64,000 bases of DNA from Acetobacter syzygii (GCF_000964225.1 NZ_BAMZ01000009.1:1-64000); one strand, 5' to 3'; shown: positions 9,801-18,635, counted from the first letter of the stretch. Made by a program: numbers and translations. Notes: generated by a model not told the origin, from the letters alone.

Positions 9801-11539
9801 TTACCCACAAACAGCCCTGCCAGCAGACCCACGCCCATAAGGAGCAGAATAAGGACCATGCCCTGCGCTTCGCACCATCCTACGGCAACAAACAGGCTCC
9901 TGCGGGCATAACGCCAGAAAAATACGGCACGGCGGAAAAGGGCACCGCCGGTGCCGGGGCCACGCAGGGCCGTAACAACAGCAGGCGCAAAGAAAAACCC
10001 GTGCCATGCCGACCATAAAGGCAAGACATCCTCCTCCGCACCACCTTCTGCCGCGGCAACATCACAGACTGGCGCACCTTGGCGCCATGCCTCAACCTGC
10101 CGGGCAGAACGGTCAAAGGGCATAAACCCCAGCAGCCGCACCAGAAGGCCGACTGCCAGCACGACCAGCGCCACGCCCAGCAGCACCAGCACGGGGGTCA
10201 GCCGGGCGCTATGGCCTATAAAATGCACCGTTGTCACATCCTGCCATGTCACAGGGGGCAAGGGTGGCCCCACCACCAGATGGTCCGCCACAAACAGCCA
10301 GAGTCCAGGAAAAAAAGCCATGATGCTCCCAAGCACGGCGCATAGCCACAAAGGAAGCACCATGGCCCGCACCTGCCCGGCTCCTCCACCACGGTGGGGC
10401 AAAAACACCAGTGCTGCACGCAACAAGCCCGCACTGAATACAACGCCAAGAGCAACAAAAAACACCACCAGCCCAACAACAAGCAATGCCATGGCTGGTT
10501 GACTGGCCTCCACCGAATAACCTGCCCCTGCCAGGGCTGACCACAACACCAAAAATCCACCACAGGGCGGCAGAACAGAGCACTGGGCCAGTACGACGCC
10601 CATCAGGCATCTGGCCAGAGGCGTGTGCAGCCCGGCACCACTCTCCAGTTCCCACCTGCGCGCCAGCCAAAGCACGCCCAGCAAGGCCACAACAGGCGCA
10701 CCCATACCCAGAATAACGGTGGTCCGAAAAGTATCCGCCCCCCCCAGAGGGGAGGAAAGCGCCAGCACAAGTGCAAATACCAGCATTCCATACCAACCGG
10801 CAGCCAAGCCAGCGACAAGGCTTAAAGCCTGCTGCTGGCGCATGGCCTGCGCAAGTCCCGCACAGGCCACTGCACCACCACACAGAAGCAGCACAACCTG
10901 TGGCAGCAGTGGTAATTCCCCCACCTCCGCCAGCAGGCGGCCAAGCAGGAACAGGCCAATACAGGCAGGCAGAACCGCAAGCGGTCCCCGCTGGACGGAC
11001 ACCGCCCACCCGACAAGAACCACCATGACCCCCAGCAGGGGAACAGACAAAATACTATCGGCTGGAATACACGCAGGCAGCACGGCAAAGGGCAGGCACA
11101 ACCCGCGCTTGCCTCGCCCTGCCAGCAGCACAAGCGCCGTACCGGTAAAAAGACCAAAAACCAGAGGCGAAAGTGCGAGCACACCCATACAGGCCAGCAC
11201 ACAGGCCACGCAGGCCCGCCCCCTGCCAGCCAGTGCCCCTACACAGGCCAAAATCGCCAGCATGGGTAAAGAGGGGCCATCCGCCCCAAAAACGGGGAAC
11301 CACCCCAACTCCCCTTCGACCCGGAAGGATGCTCCAAGCAGGGCCAACACCCCCAGCAGCCCCCACAGACCTGCCAGAATTTCGGCTCGCCAGACTGCCA
11401 CTCCGCGCAGCAGACGATCTGGCGCAACAGCAAAAAAGCCCAGCGCAACCAGCGCCAGCAGCAACCCACAAAGAACGGAAGACAGTAGAATGGAACCCGG
11501 CCCCAAACCTATGAACATAAAACCGGCGGATAACACCAT
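9797..11539 (-). CDS. HyfB-like antiporter-type membrane subunit
   Basis: First gene of the complex, 580 residues with about 14-16 membrane segments. The C-terminal part (ARQVEAWRQGAPVCD, a loop, then WSAWHGFFFAP) is like the end of HyfB. The central region lacks the KxPLHxWLPxAHxxAP motif and the paired glutamate that carry protons in NuoL/M/N and true HyfB. ATG at 11539 has only a weak ribosome site, and it starts 44 bases after the methyltransferase stop, so it may be co-transcribed with that gene. The reading frame is intact throughout. Confidence 0.75.
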   Translation of the reverse strand: MVLSAGFMFIGLGPGSILLSSVLCGLLLALVALGFFAVAPDRLLRGVAVWRAEILAGLWGLLGVLALLGASFRVEGELGWFPVFGADGPSLPMLAILACVGALAGRGRACVACVLACMGVLALSPLVFGLFTGTALVLLAGRGKRGLCLPFAVLPACIPADSILSVPLLGVMVVLVGWAVSVQRGPLAVLPACIGLFLLGRLLAEVGELPLLPQVVLLLCGGAVACAGLAQAMRQQQALSLVAGLAAGWYGMLVFALVLALSSPLGGADTFRTTVILGMGAPVVALLGVLWLARRWELESGAGLHTPLARCLMGVVLAQCSVLPPCGGFLVLWSALAGAGYSVEASQPAMALLVVGLVVFFVALGVVFSAGLLRAALVFLPHRGGGAGQVRAMVLPLWLCAVLGSIMAFFPGLWLFVADHLVVGPPLPPVTWQDVTTVHFIGHSARLTPVLVLLGVALVVLAVGLLVRLLGFMPFDRSARQVEAWRQGAPVCDVAAAEGGAEEDVLPLWSAWHGFFFAPAVVTALRGPGTGGALFRRAVFFWRYARRSLFVAVGWCEAQGMVLILLLMGVGLLAGLFVGK

Positions 11540-11583
11540 GAGTGCAGGCTGAATACAATCTGTTCAGCAACACTGGAACCGGA

Positions 11584-12333
11584 TCAAAGCGTTTTTCCTG
11601 CTCCGGGTATGCGCGCCATCCCGGTGGCAGACACACGCATACGCGTAAACCACCCTTTTTTATGGCAGACAGACAAAGGCAGGGCAGAATACATCTCTGG
11701 CACGGCTTCGACCAAAATCAGACTTCCACCACCGGGGCAAAGAACCTTGCCAGCGATATCCATCCGCCTGCCCCGTCTGAGCGTGCGACAGGCATGGCTT
11801 GCAGGAAGGAAGACCGCCTCATCCCACCTTTCCGCCCGCAACATGGCAGCGGCCAGAGTCTGGCGCAGTGTATGGCGGGTAAAGGGCATATCCCGCGCAA
11901 AAGGAGTGCGCCGCAACCGCGCGCGCCCGCCCAATCTGCTGGGAACAACCATAAGCAACCGCCCGTCATCACGCAGAACGCGGGCTGCTGCCCGCAGGAT
12001 CTGGACTGGATTGGTGCGCGTCTGCAAGCCGTGTGCCAGCACAATGCGGTCAAACTGCTGCCCTTCAAACGGCAGGTTATCCGGGTCCACCACACAGCAT
12101 TGACCAGACAGACCTAAAGCTTCCGCAGGATTGCCCGCAAAACAGGCCCCTATACGCACCGTTGTATGGTCTCCAATACGGGTCAGGTACGGTGCGGCTC
12201 CACCCAGCCCCAGAACAGACTGGTTTTTCAAATCCGGCCAGAACCACCGCATCCGCTCGCCCAGCAGGTCCACACAAACCTTGCCTGCTGGAGTTCTGTA
12301 AAAACTTTCTTCACGCACCATGGCTTCCTGCAT
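11584..12333 (-). CDS. Class I SAM-dependent methyltransferase
   Basis: A 249-residue protein with the methyltransferase fold: motif I is SVLGLGGAAPYL (about residues 39-50), the acidic VVDPDNLPFEGQQFDRIVLAH block follows, then the VLRDDGRLLMVVPS strand. Such proteins are often encoded opposite gloB in Alphaproteobacteria, as here. The substrate is unknown. A second ATG four codons downstream (12321) is possible. It is the first gene of the minus-strand run that continues into the Hyf-like genes. Confidence 0.85.
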   Translation of the reverse strand: MQEAMVREESFYRTPAGKVCVDLLGERMRWFWPDLKNQSVLGLGGAAPYLTRIGDHTTVRIGACFAGNPAEALGLSGQCCVVDPDNLPFEGQQFDRIVLAHGLQTRTNPVQILRAAARVLRDDGRLLMVVPSRLGGRARLRRTPFARDMPFTRHTLRQTLAAAMLRAERWDEAVFLPASHACRTLRRGRRMDIAGKVLCPGGGSLILVEAVPEMYSALPLSVCHKKGWFTRMRVSATGMARIPGAGKTL

Positions 12334-12405
12334 GGGTCATGCCTATCATAAGTCTGCATCGCAAAGCCATGACCTGTCCCTCTTCCCTTCAGCCGGAGCC
12401 ATGCC

Positions 12406-13131
12406 ATGCCCCTGACCATACACGCCATTCATGTCCTGAACGATAATTACGCGTGGTTCTTGCGGGATGAAGCAACCCGGACAACCGCCATTGTCGACCC
12501 CGGAGAAGCCGCCCCCGTAGAACGCTGGCTGGAGCAGCATGGCGGCAGGCTGGACTTTATTTTACTCACCCACCACCACAATGACCATATTGGTGGCACC
12601 ACCCCCTTGCAGCAGCGCTACCGCGCAAAAGTGGCCGGACCAGCGGCAGAGCAGCACCGTATGCCGCATATGGACCTCCCCCTGAACGATGGGGACACCA
12701 TTGCTATTGGGCAAAGCCTTGGCCGTGTGCTGGCTATGCCGGGGCATACACTGGGCCATATCAGCTATTATTTTGACCATCCACCAGCCCTGTTCTGCGG
12801 GGATACCCTGTTCAGCCTTGGGTGTGGCCGTCTGTTTGAAGGCACGGCCCAGCAGATGTTTGAGAGCCTTGCCAAGCTACGCAACCTGCCTGCACAGACC
12901 CTGGTGTGCTGTGGGCACGAATATACGTTATCCAACAGCCAGTTTGCCCTGCACATCGACCCCGATAATGCCGCACTTCAGGACCGCACACGCACCGTAC
13001 AGGCCCTGCGTGCACGTGGAGAGGCAACCGTACCCTCCACACTCGGGCTTGAGCGCGCAACAAACCCGTTCCTGCGGGCAACAACAGTGCAGGAACTGGC
13101 AGACCTACGGCAGCAGAAAGACGTGTTTTAA
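12406..13131 (+). CDS. gloB: Hydroxyacylglutathione hydrolase (glyoxalase II)
   Basis: A 241-residue metallo-beta-lactamase-fold enzyme that hydrolyses S-lactoylglutathione to lactate and glutathione, the second step of methylglyoxal detoxification. The binuclear metal motif THHHNDH lies at residues 55-61, with further ligands in PGHTLGH, FCGDTLF and CCGHEYT. The C-terminal NPFLRA is typical of glyoxalase II. Length is normal. It is divergent from the methyltransferase gene across a 72-bp gap and convergent with the DUF2125 gene. Confidence 0.95.
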   Translation: MPLTIHAIHVLNDNYAWFLRDEATRTTAIVDPGEAAPVERWLEQHGGRLDFILLTHHHNDHIGGTTPLQQRYRAKVAGPAAEQHRMPHMDLPLNDGDTIAIGQSLGRVLAMPGHTLGHISYYFDHPPALFCGDTLFSLGCGRLFEGTAQQMFESLAKLRNLPAQTLVCCGHEYTLSNSQFALHIDPDNAALQDRTRTVQALRARGEATVPSTLGLERATNPFLRATTVQELADLRQQKDVF

Positions 13132-13153
13132 ACCCAACTGGCGATAGAAAACT

Positions 13154-14215
13154 TTATTGCTGGACAAGCGTGCGTGCTGCGGGTTGGACGAGTTGAAAAA
13201 CTGGTAAAATTTTTTCCAGCGGCACGGCTCCCATATAAACATATCCATCCCTGACAGAGAGGGAGAGAACAAGCTTACCCCCGGCCCTATCCCCGCGGGA
13301 GAGCATATCTTCCAACGTGTTTTTAAATGCTGCTGCCTGTAGGGGGGGCAGAATTCTTTCAGGCTGCAACTGCTCTACAAATGGCTTCCAGTCCCGCACG
13401 GTCAGCCAGAAGTCCCCCGTTATGCTGGTCGCATGGCCACCGCGCACATGCCCGGTTACCCCCAGCTTGAGACCATTCCAATCCGCCGAGGCTTTTTGCA
13501 CCAGCAGTTCGGGCCAGATGGCCAGCCCGCTCTCCTCCTCCTGCTCCAGTACGCGCAGGCGCTCATAAGGGCCGGGCATGGAAAAAGCAGCTTTGACGTT
13601 TTCCAGATGCTGGGGCCATGAGGGAACAGTCATCTGCTCAACAGAAAAGGACAGACCCAGCACACTGGCCTGAAAATTGGCCTGCGTATTCCACAACACT
13701 TCACCCTGCACGTTTTTCATGCTCACGCCCGATGCACGCAAATGTGCAAATGGCGCGCTAAAGGCCGCACGCCCGGCTGGTAGGGAACGCACAGGCCAGA
13801 ACACCTCGACCGGATGCCCTTCCAGCACAAACAGACGCCTGCTCTCCTCGCCATTATGCGCATAGGGTATGGTTAGGGATTGCGGTCCATTCAGGCGCAT
13901 ATGCACCTGCAACGGGTGCCAAGGCACCACCTCCAGCAGAATATTATTGGCACCGTACTCTATGGTATGGGCTGGGGTACCATCATGCATGGCCGGGGTG
14001 CAGGCTACACGCACCCCCTGCAACACCAGTGCCGCGCGCCACATACTGCCTGCTGACTGCCTGCTCTGGTAGGAAATCTGGCATAAGTCGGAGGGATGGG
14101 CGACAAGCCGGTTTAAATACTGCTGGCTTTGCCAACGGAACGCAACAGCTCCCCCAAGAACCAGCAGCACAACACCGGCCGCCAATACGAAAGGCTGCTT
14201 GAAAAAACGCGTCAT
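13154..14215 (-). CDS. DUF2125 family protein
   Basis: A 353-residue protein with one N-terminal membrane anchor (FVLAAGVVLLVLGGAVAF) and a long periplasmic-looking remainder. It matches the DUF2125 family of Alphaproteobacteria, whose function is unknown. I chose ATG at 14215; a GTG two codons upstream is also open. Its 5' side faces the 350-bp AT-rich gap. The stop is 22 bases from the end of convergent gloB. Confidence 0.8.
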   Translation of the reverse strand: MTRFFKQPFVLAAGVVLLVLGGAVAFRWQSQQYLNRLVAHPSDLCQISYQSRQSAGSMWRAALVLQGVRVACTPAMHDGTPAHTIEYGANNILLEVVPWHPLQVHMRLNGPQSLTIPYAHNGEESRRLFVLEGHPVEVFWPVRSLPAGRAAFSAPFAHLRASGVSMKNVQGEVLWNTQANFQASVLGLSFSVEQMTVPSWPQHLENVKAAFSMPGPYERLRVLEQEEESGLAIWPELLVQKASADWNGLKLGVTGHVRGGHATSITGDFWLTVRDWKPFVEQLQPERILPPLQAAAFKNTLEDMLSRGDRAGGKLVLSLSVRDGYVYMGAVPLEKILPVFQLVQPAARTLVQQ

Positions 14216-14565
14216 CCCCACCTCAAATGGCTGTATTCCGCCTTCCGTGCAAAGTTATCCACAACCCGACTTCCTTACTGGCCCTACCTGTTCCTGTAGC
14301 AGCTTATGGCATGGTGCGCTCAAATTCTCCAGTAAAACAGACAGGAATGGAAAATAAAAAAACCTCTGAATTTTATTGTATATTTTCCAAATTTTATAAA
14401 AAATTACGGCATATCTCACACGCGTGATGTACCGGATTTACTCCAGACCATGCAGTAAATCCCCGCTCATTACTAACATGACCCTTTTATGACACGCACC
14501 ATACTCCACAAAGTTATCCACAGAGCAAGTTCTTTATCCCCTCCTTGCACTGCTCCTCTACGGAT
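14216..14565. other. Candidate chromosomal replication origin (DnaA boxes flanking an AT-rich stretch)
   Basis: This 350-bp gap has no credible gene. It holds two perfect DnaA boxes TTATCCACA at 14255-14263 and 14514-14522, same orientation, each inside a 14-bp direct repeat CAAAGTTATCCACA. Between them lies an AT-rich run (about 14338-14406) that could unwind, and a perfect 9-bp inverted repeat GGATTTACT/AGTAAATCC (14434-14442 with 14454-14462). A weaker box-like TTATCCCCT is at 14534-14542. The pattern fits oriC, but only two strong boxes are visible and no dnaA, hemE or parAB is nearby. It could instead be a DnaA-regulated promoter. Confidence 0.45.
14434..14462. repeat. Perfect 9-bp inverted repeat in the candidate origin
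   Basis: GGATTTACT and AGTAAATCC are exact reverse complements separated by 11 bases. The repeat sits between the AT-rich stretch and the second DnaA box. No T tract follows, so it is more likely a protein site than a terminator. Confidence 0.6.
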
Positions 14566-15270
14566 TTACAAATCCTCACCCTGTTCGAGCACACGCCAGC
14601 TTTTTTCAATTTCGTCCAGCAGCGCGGTACGTTTGGCAGGGCCTACGGCCGGGCCGATCCATATGTGCAACACACCACCCCGTTTAACAAAGGCATTACG
14701 CCCCCAGAACAGGCCCGAATTGGTTGCGACGGGAATAACCGGCAGGTCTATATGGCTGGACATGGCGGCAATACCGGGTTTGAGGGGCGGATGTTCACCC
14801 GGCATGGTGCGCGTTCCTTCGGGGAAAATAATAATCTGCCGGTTATCCGCCACAGCCCTGTCCGTACCTTGCAGCAGCAAACGCAGGGCGCGCGCACCTG
14901 CCGCACGTTCTACCGGCATCATGCCCGTCAGCACCAGCATTGGTCCAAGCAGGGGAATGCGGGTTAATTCACCCTTCATCACATAACAGGGGCGTGGCAG
15001 CAAAAGCATCCAGACCAGCGTATCAAACGCAGACTGATGCTGGGAGGCAATAAGGGCCGGACCGGATTTTGGCAGGTGCTCCAGCCCACTTACACACACC
15101 CGCACACCACATATGGAACGGAACAGCCACAGCACGGCTCTGGACCACAGTTTGGCATAAGCCAGCGCGCGCCCGGGCATAAACCAGCGGATAGGCAGCG
15201 CACCAACCCCCATGATCCCGGTCAGCACAAAAGCCACACAATTAAACAGGACGGAACGCACCACAACCAT
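14566..15270 (-). CDS. plsC: 1-acyl-sn-glycerol-3-phosphate acyltransferase
   Basis: A 234-residue membrane enzyme that converts lysophosphatidic acid to phosphatidic acid. The catalytic HX4D motif is present (HQSAFD), the second block is PEGTR (IIIFPEGTRTMPG), and an N-terminal hydrophobic segment anchors it. It supplies the same pathway as plsY, pssA and psd in this window. Its 3' end borders the candidate origin gap. The divergent ahcY gene starts about 180 bases away. Confidence 0.92.
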   Translation of the reverse strand: MVVVRSVLFNCVAFVLTGIMGVGALPIRWFMPGRALAYAKLWSRAVLWLFRSICGVRVCVSGLEHLPKSGPALIASQHQSAFDTLVWMLLLPRPCYVMKGELTRIPLLGPMLVLTGMMPVERAAGARALRLLLQGTDRAVADNRQIIIFPEGTRTMPGEHPPLKPGIAAMSSHIDLPVIPVATNSGLFWGRNAFVKRGGVLHIWIGPAVGPAKRTALLDEIEKSWRVLEQGEDL

Positions 15271-15452
15271 AAGACAAAACCCGTTATAACCAGCTTACCA
15301 GTTCTTTAGATCTGCCATGCTGGACACCAGAAAACAGCCAGCCTTGCAAGGAAAACCATACAAAGCCAGACCTGCCAGACCTGTTCTGACTGGCCTCGAA
15401 GCCTCTATGGCGGTATAGCAAGGCGGCACTCTGCATAGAAAGACAGGATAAT

Positions 15453-16742
15453 ATGAGCGACTATAAGGTAAAGGACCTCTCGCTGGCCGAATGGGGTCGC
15501 AAGGAAATTTCCATTGCTGAAGGCGAAATGCCGGGCCTGATGGCGCTGCGCGAAGAATATGGCGCAAGCCAGCCCCTTAAGGGCGCACGTATTGCTGGCT
15601 GCCTGCACATGACCATTCAGACCGCAGTGCTGATCGAAACACTGGTCGCTCTTGGCGCAACCGTGCGCTGGTCTTCTTGCAACATTTTCTCCACGCAGGA
15701 CCATGCTGCAGCTGCCATTGCTGATGCCGGCATTCCGGTGTTTGCATGGAAAGGTCTGACGGAAGACGAATTTAACTGGTGTATTGAACAGACCATTCAG
15801 GGCCCCGATGGCTGGACCCCGAATATGATTCTGGATGACGGCGGCGATCTGACCGTTATGATGCACGACAAGTATCCGGAACTGCTGGCCAACGTAAAAG
15901 GCCTGTCCGAAGAAACCACAACAGGTGTGCACCGCCTGTGGGAAATGCAGAAAAAAGGCACACTGAAGGTTCCGGCCATCAATGTGAACGACAGCGTTAC
16001 CAAATCCAAATTTGATAACCTGTATGGCTGCCGCGAAAGTCTGGTGGATGCCATCCGCCGTGGTACCGACGTTATGATGGCAGGCAAGGTTGCCGTGGTT
16101 GCCGGTTATGGGGATGTGGGCAAAGGCTCCGCTGCCTCCCTGCGCAATGCAGGCTGCCGCGTGCTGGTAACCGAAGTGGACCCGATCTGCGCCCTGCAGG
16201 CTGCCATGGAAGGCTACGAAGTGGTCACCATGGAAGAAGGCGCTACCCGTGGGGACATTTTTGTAACCGCAACCGGCAATGTGGACGTGATTACCGTTGA
16301 CCACATGCGCGCTATGAAGAACCGCGCCATTGTGTGCAACATCGGCCACTTTGACTCCGAAATCCAGATTGGCGGCCTGCGTAACTTTACGTGGGAAAAC
16401 ATTAAGCCGCAGGTGGACGAAGTTGTGTTCCCCGATGGCAAGCGCCTGATTGTTCTGTCCGAAGGCCGTCTGGTCAACCTGGGCAATGCAACTGGCCACC
16501 CGTCCTTTGTTATGTCTGCTTCCTTTACCAACCAGACGCTGGCCCAGATCGAACTGTGGACCGCACCGGAAGGCAAATACGAAGCCAAGGTGTACACCCT
16601 GCCCAAAAAGCTGGACGAAAAAGTTGCAGCCCTGCACCTTGCCAAGGTTGGCGCTCACCTGAGCAAGCTCAGCGAAAAGCAGGCCCAGTACATTGACGTG
16701 CCCGTAAACGGCCCCTTCAAGCACGAAGAATACCGTTACTAA
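15453..16742 (+). CDS. ahcY: Adenosylhomocysteinase
   Basis: A 429-residue cytoplasmic enzyme that splits S-adenosylhomocysteine into homocysteine and adenosine, clearing the product inhibitor of methyltransferases. The NAD-binding motif GYGDVGKG is at residues 218-225. [14 protein letters not shown] near the N-terminus and the C-terminal HEEYRY are diagnostic. AGGA lies just before ATG 15453. I looked for a SAH or SAM riboswitch in the 180-bp leader and did not recognise one. Codon use and complete length suggest a well-expressed core gene. Confidence 0.98.
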   Translation: MSDYKVKDLSLAEWGRKEISIAEGEMPGLMALREEYGASQPLKGARIAGCLHMTIQTAVLIETLVALGATVRWSSCNIFSTQDHAAAAIADAGIPVFAWKGLTEDEFNWCIEQTIQGPDGWTPNMILDDGGDLTVMMHDKYPELLANVKGLSEETTTGVHRLWEMQKKGTLKVPAINVNDSVTKSKFDNLYGCRESLVDAIRRGTDVMMAGKVAVVAGYGDVGKGSAASLRNAGCRVLVTEVDPICALQAAMEGYEVVTMEEGATRGDIFVTATGNVDVITVDHMRAMKNRAIVCNIGHFDSEIQIGGLRNFTWENIKPQVDEVVFPDGKRLIVLSEGRLVNLGNATGHPSFVMSASFTNQTLAQIELWTAPEGKYEAKVYTLPKKLDEKVAALHLAKVGAHLSKLSEKQAQYIDVPVNGPFKHEEYRY

Positions 16743-16754
16743 GCACCGCTAACT

Positions 16755-16791
16755 GGCTACCCGAAGCCGCCAAAGGGGCTTTCGGGTAGCC
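16755..16791 (+). terminator. Hairpin after ahcY
   Basis: GGCTACCCGAA (16755-16765) pairs perfectly with TTCGGGTAGCC (16781-16791) twelve bases after the ahcY stop. Only two T residues follow, so it is a weak terminator or an mRNA 3' stabiliser. Confidence 0.6.
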
Positions 16792-17078
16792 TTAGGGCAG
16801 AAAATGTGTAGTGGATAAGCCTCCACCACCCGGCATTCCCTTCTGCCACGTCCCCCGAAAATTCCATTGGTTCAAACCATGAACCATACCCCACCCCAAA
16901 CCGTTACTGCTTGCGCAGCAACGTTCATCCGGGGGCCCCGCACCCCTATGGTAACAAACCACATGGGTGGTCTGCGCAGGTGCCAGAAGCTTTGCACAAA
17001 ACTGTCTCTTTCCTGACAGATTTGTCAGGTTATCCTGCGTAACAGGACCGGACAAATACACGATAAAGGATTGCCCAC
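16792..17078. promoter_or_regulatory. Leader of the DUF3597 gene with a palindrome
   Basis: No gene is visible in this gap. A perfect inverted repeat CCTGACA-GATT-TGTCAGG lies at 17012-17029, about 50 bases before the start codon. TTGCAC at 16992-16997 could be a -35 element placing the palindrome over the -10 region, so an operator for a stress regulator is plausible. This is inference from position and symmetry only. Confidence 0.4.
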
Positions 17079-17474
17079 ATGAGCATTTTTGGTTCCATTT
17101 TATCTGCCATTTTCCATCACGCCAAAGCCGCAACGCCGGACACAACCTCCCCCGCCAACGCCAGTGCTCAGCCCAGTGCCGCAGCCGTTGCTGCACCGGG
17201 CACGGTTCCCCCAGCGGGTTCGCCTGTTAATGTTGATGCGGTTCTGGCCAGCCTTGCCGCGCAGAACGGGCAGAACCTGAACTGGAAGGAATCCATTGTG
17301 GACCTGCTTAAACTGCTGGGTCTGGACAGTTCCCTTGATGCCCGCAAAAAACTGGCAGCAGAACTGGGCTACACCGGCAGCACGGAAGACAGCGCAAGCA
17401 TGAACATCTGGCTGATTAAGGAAGTCCGGCAGAAGCTGGAACAGAACGGCGGCAAAGTTCCTGCGGGTCTGTAA
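17079..17474 (+). CDS. DUF3597 family protein
   Basis: A 131-residue soluble protein. It begins MSIFGSILSAIFHHAKA, the usual start of DUF3597 proteins, followed by an Ala/Pro-rich linker (residues about 18-50) and a helical domain with DLLKLLGLDSSLDARKKLA. Function is unknown; the domain resembles small peptidoglycan or stress-associated modules, but I would not assign a role. It is a single-gene unit with its own palindromic leader and a strong terminator. Confidence 0.85.
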   Translation: MSIFGSILSAIFHHAKAATPDTTSPANASAQPSAAAVAAPGTVPPAGSPVNVDAVLASLAAQNGQNLNWKESIVDLLKLLGLDSSLDARKKLAAELGYTGSTEDSASMNIWLIKEVRQKLEQNGGKVPAGL

Positions 17475-17507
17475 CAGACTGCACCATCAGGTCTGAGCAG
17501 AATAACA

Positions 17508-17541
17508 AAAGCGCAAGCTCAACAGCTTGCGCTTTATTTTT
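17508..17541. terminator. Bidirectional terminator between DUF3597 and L,D-transpeptidase genes
   Basis: AAAGCGCAAGCT (17508-17519) pairs perfectly with AGCTTGCGCTTT (17524-17535) around a CAAC loop, followed by ATTTTTAT. The symmetric A and T flanks suit both convergent genes. Confidence 0.9.
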
Positions 17542-17600
17542 ATCGGCCTCTAACGCCCTATCTGGTCCAAACTACTCTGGGCTACCACAGTTTTGGCCCC

Positions 17601-18635
17601 CTAACCTCGGGTTGCGTGCCTGTGCTGGGCATCCGCATTTTTTAATGCACCGGCAGCGGGCAAGGGCATGGCATAATCTGCCGTATCCACGACCACCACA
17701 GCAAGTCCGGCTATGGGAGAGGCAACCCTGTCCTTACGCAAAAGAGCTGCAAAGCGGCGGTCTACAGCCGCCCATTGCTCATATTCCACATCCAGCAGTC
17801 CATGCCGGTCAATAAAGACATTCAACGATGATGGGATACGGATGCAGCCTTCAGAAGCAGTATGGCCCAGACGCTGTTCCAGATAGACCGGGTCAGTTGC
17901 GTGCATTTCCAAGCGGATCTGTGCTTTTTCCCGGCTGGCTAACCACCCTTTTTCGGTCCATTGCCACCCAAAATCCCACACACGCATACCCGTAGTGCCA
18001 TTGCCCATAATGCCATTTTCATTCTTGGTTCCCAACGCACGGTAGCCAAGACGTTCTGCTGAATTGGGGAAAACACCCGTAGGAGTAATGTAATAGTATT
18101 TCCGTCCTGTTGTGCCGGTAGAGACCTTTGTACTGCCGATGACCTGCCAGTCCTCATCGGATGGCAGGGCCAGAATCAAACATAGGCGCTGTACTTTGGG
18201 GTTGCGGTCCACCACCACAAGCACCTGCGGCCGGTCCAGCACATAACCGGCCTGTGCCAGTTGTTGACGAGCCAGTGCAACCCACGCAGCCTTATAGGCA
18301 GCAGACACAGGAAGTGCCACGGGCACCTCATGCCGGAAAGCCAGCGTCAGTGCCCAGGCTTCCTGCCTGGCAGCATCTTCCGAAACAACGGGAACCGGGG
18401 GTAAAACCCGTTCCTGAGCAGAGGGATTCTGAACCCTGTCAGCCCCGTTCACCCCAGAAAACGCCGGGTCCAATGCGCTGTCATCCACATTGGTGGGGTG
18501 GTTGCCTGCTTGGGTTGCCGGGCGGGTATAAGCTGGACCGGGCCGCGCTTCACCCTGTGCCCAAAGGGCATCTGGCATAGCCAGAAAACTGCCAGCCATA
18601 GCTGAACAGACGGCCAGTTTCCTTACCATGCGCAT
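17601..18635 (-). CDS. Secreted L,D-transpeptidase (YkuD domain)
   Basis: A 344-residue exported protein. A signal peptide (about residues 1-26, ending ALWA) is followed by a disordered Pro/Asn-rich stretch. The YkuD catalytic domain carries the conserved His in MHATDP and the SEGCIRIP motif with catalytic cysteine C264. Such enzymes make 3-3 cross-links in peptidoglycan or attach lipoproteins to it. A second ATG two codons downstream (18629) is possible. It lies alone between two terminated units. Confidence 0.88.
   Translation of the reverse strand: MRMVRKLAVCSAMAGSFLAMPDALWAQGEARPGPAYTRPATQAGNHPTNVDDSALDPAFSGVNGADRVQNPSAQERVLPPVPVVSEDAARQEAWALTLAFRHEVPVALPVSAAYKAAWVALARQQLAQAGYVLDRPQVLVVVDRNPKVQRLCLILALPSDEDWQVIGSTKVSTGTTGRKYYYITPTGVFPNSAERLGYRALGTKNENGIMGNGTTGMRVWDFGWQWTEKGWLASREKAQIRLEMHATDPVYLEQRLGHTASEGCIRIPSSLNVFIDRHGLLDVEYEQWAAVDRRFAALLRKDRVASPIAGLAVVVVDTADYAMPLPAAGALKNADAQHRHATRG

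Noticed and set aside
5067-11539. A working NiFe hydrogenase or formate hydrogenlyase
   Set aside because: All four Ni/Fe ligand cysteines are missing in the large subunit and no maturation (hyp) or formate dehydrogenase genes are present in the window.
12335-12374. GGTCATG...CATGACC inverted repeat between the methyltransferase gene and gloB
   Set aside because: The arms are seven bases and 26 bases apart, and one arm overlaps the start region; this can easily arise by chance.
14227-14427. 66-codon + strand frame in the plsC-DUF2125 gap
   Set aside because: It runs through the DnaA box and the AT-rich stretch, has no ribosome site and resembles no protein; the gap is better read as a control region.
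15271-15452. SAH or SAM riboswitch ahead of ahcY
   Set aside because: I looked for the conserved cores of these riboswitches and saw none that fits; the leader only shows a ribosome site.
15405-16724. Minus-strand frame of 439 codons opposite ahcY
   Set aside because: It is an antisense shadow of a highly conserved gene, rich in Cys, His and Gly, with no domain.
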